DNA of 64,000 bases, taken from NCBI GenBank assembly GCA_011525685.1, contig WYBW01000068.1, forward strand, positions 1-64,000, given 5' to 3'. Shown piece by piece: positions 63,783-64,000 of the stretch. The notes beneath the pieces were generated by a model. That model had not been told where the DNA came from and made no database searches. It worked only from the letters and a program-made list of their open reading frames with translations. This DNA comes from Verrucomicrobiia bacterium. Lineage in GTDB: Bacteria; Verrucomicrobiota; Verrucomicrobiia; Limisphaerales; JADLHS01. The position numbers and the translations under genes were made by a program. The number at the start of each line of letters is the position of its first letter. Within the stretch, counting starts at the first letter, position 1.

Positions 63783-64000
63783 AATCTGGTTTCCGCGAGC
63801 AGCTTCCCACGCCCGACTGTCCAATTCAAAGACAGTGAATACGGAAATTGCCCCCGGTGATCCCCCGGGGGAATTGACCCGACCGGGCGGCGTGATTACG
63901 ACCAGGCGGAATTCGTCGCGGGACGTGTTGGCCATTGCGGGGCTTTGCGTTCTCAACATAGGATGCGGCTGTGCCAATCGAATCCGCCGCTCCTGTAAAC

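Noticed and set aside
63971-64000. Possible start of a plus-strand gene (GTG at 63971 behind AGGA)
   Set aside because: Only ten codons remain before the window ends, so it cannot be supported.

Overview
The window is GC-rich chromosomal DNA, most likely from a Verrucomicrobiota bacterium of the Pedosphaera/Limisphaera type. This is inferred from gene content: DUF1080 and TIM-barrel secreted sugar proteins, a Tat-exported sugar isomerase, PQQ-type beta-propellers, sulfatases, a four-helix-bundle protein and a complex I operon with two NuoM genes. No rRNA or tRNA gene was recognised.

Region 1 (1-10160, minus strand) is a complete type I-C CRISPR-Cas locus. In transcription order it holds a short Cas5-like ORF, cas3, cas5c, cas8c (with an internal cas11c start), cas7, cas4, a four-helix-bundle gene, cas1, cas2, a leader and the array, which runs off the left edge. 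The locus is riddled with a short AT-rich repeat that lies between genes and also, in frame, inside cas1, cas4, cas5 and the four-helix-bundle gene.

Region 2 (10.3-22.5 kb) carries secreted and metabolic genes: a DUF1080 protein, a short NMP kinase, a YwqK-like protein, a CreD-like membrane protein, a GH5 glycosidase, a two-module secreted protein, a D-xylonate-type dehydratase and an SNase-HhH nuclease. Palindromic repeats fill the gaps.

Region 3 (22.6-28.8 kb) is a fluoride island. Three separate fluoride (crcB-motif) riboswitches precede three gene groups: crcB plus DUF190; a CPA2-type antiporter plus UspA; and a P-loop ATPase, a small helical protein and a dynamin-like GTPase. An MFS transporter remnant closes it. 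The third operon is the best candidate here for an undescribed system.

Region 4 (28.8-43.4 kb) holds a sugar isomerase-like protein, the threonine branch (hom, thrC, lysC), an orphan sucC, a sulfotransferase, a class III aminotransferase, and a cysD-cysNC-BASS transporter operon on the minus strand. Two copies of a 213-bp MITE with terminal inverted repeats and 9-bp target duplications lie here.

Region 5 (43.9-60.8 kb) is a complex I operon in the order nuoA, B, C, D, I, H, J, K, L, M, M, N, without nuoEFG. It is interrupted by two PQQ-like propeller genes and a small nucleotidyltransferase pair. A sulfatase, a GIY-YIG protein and a DUF2007 protein end the window.
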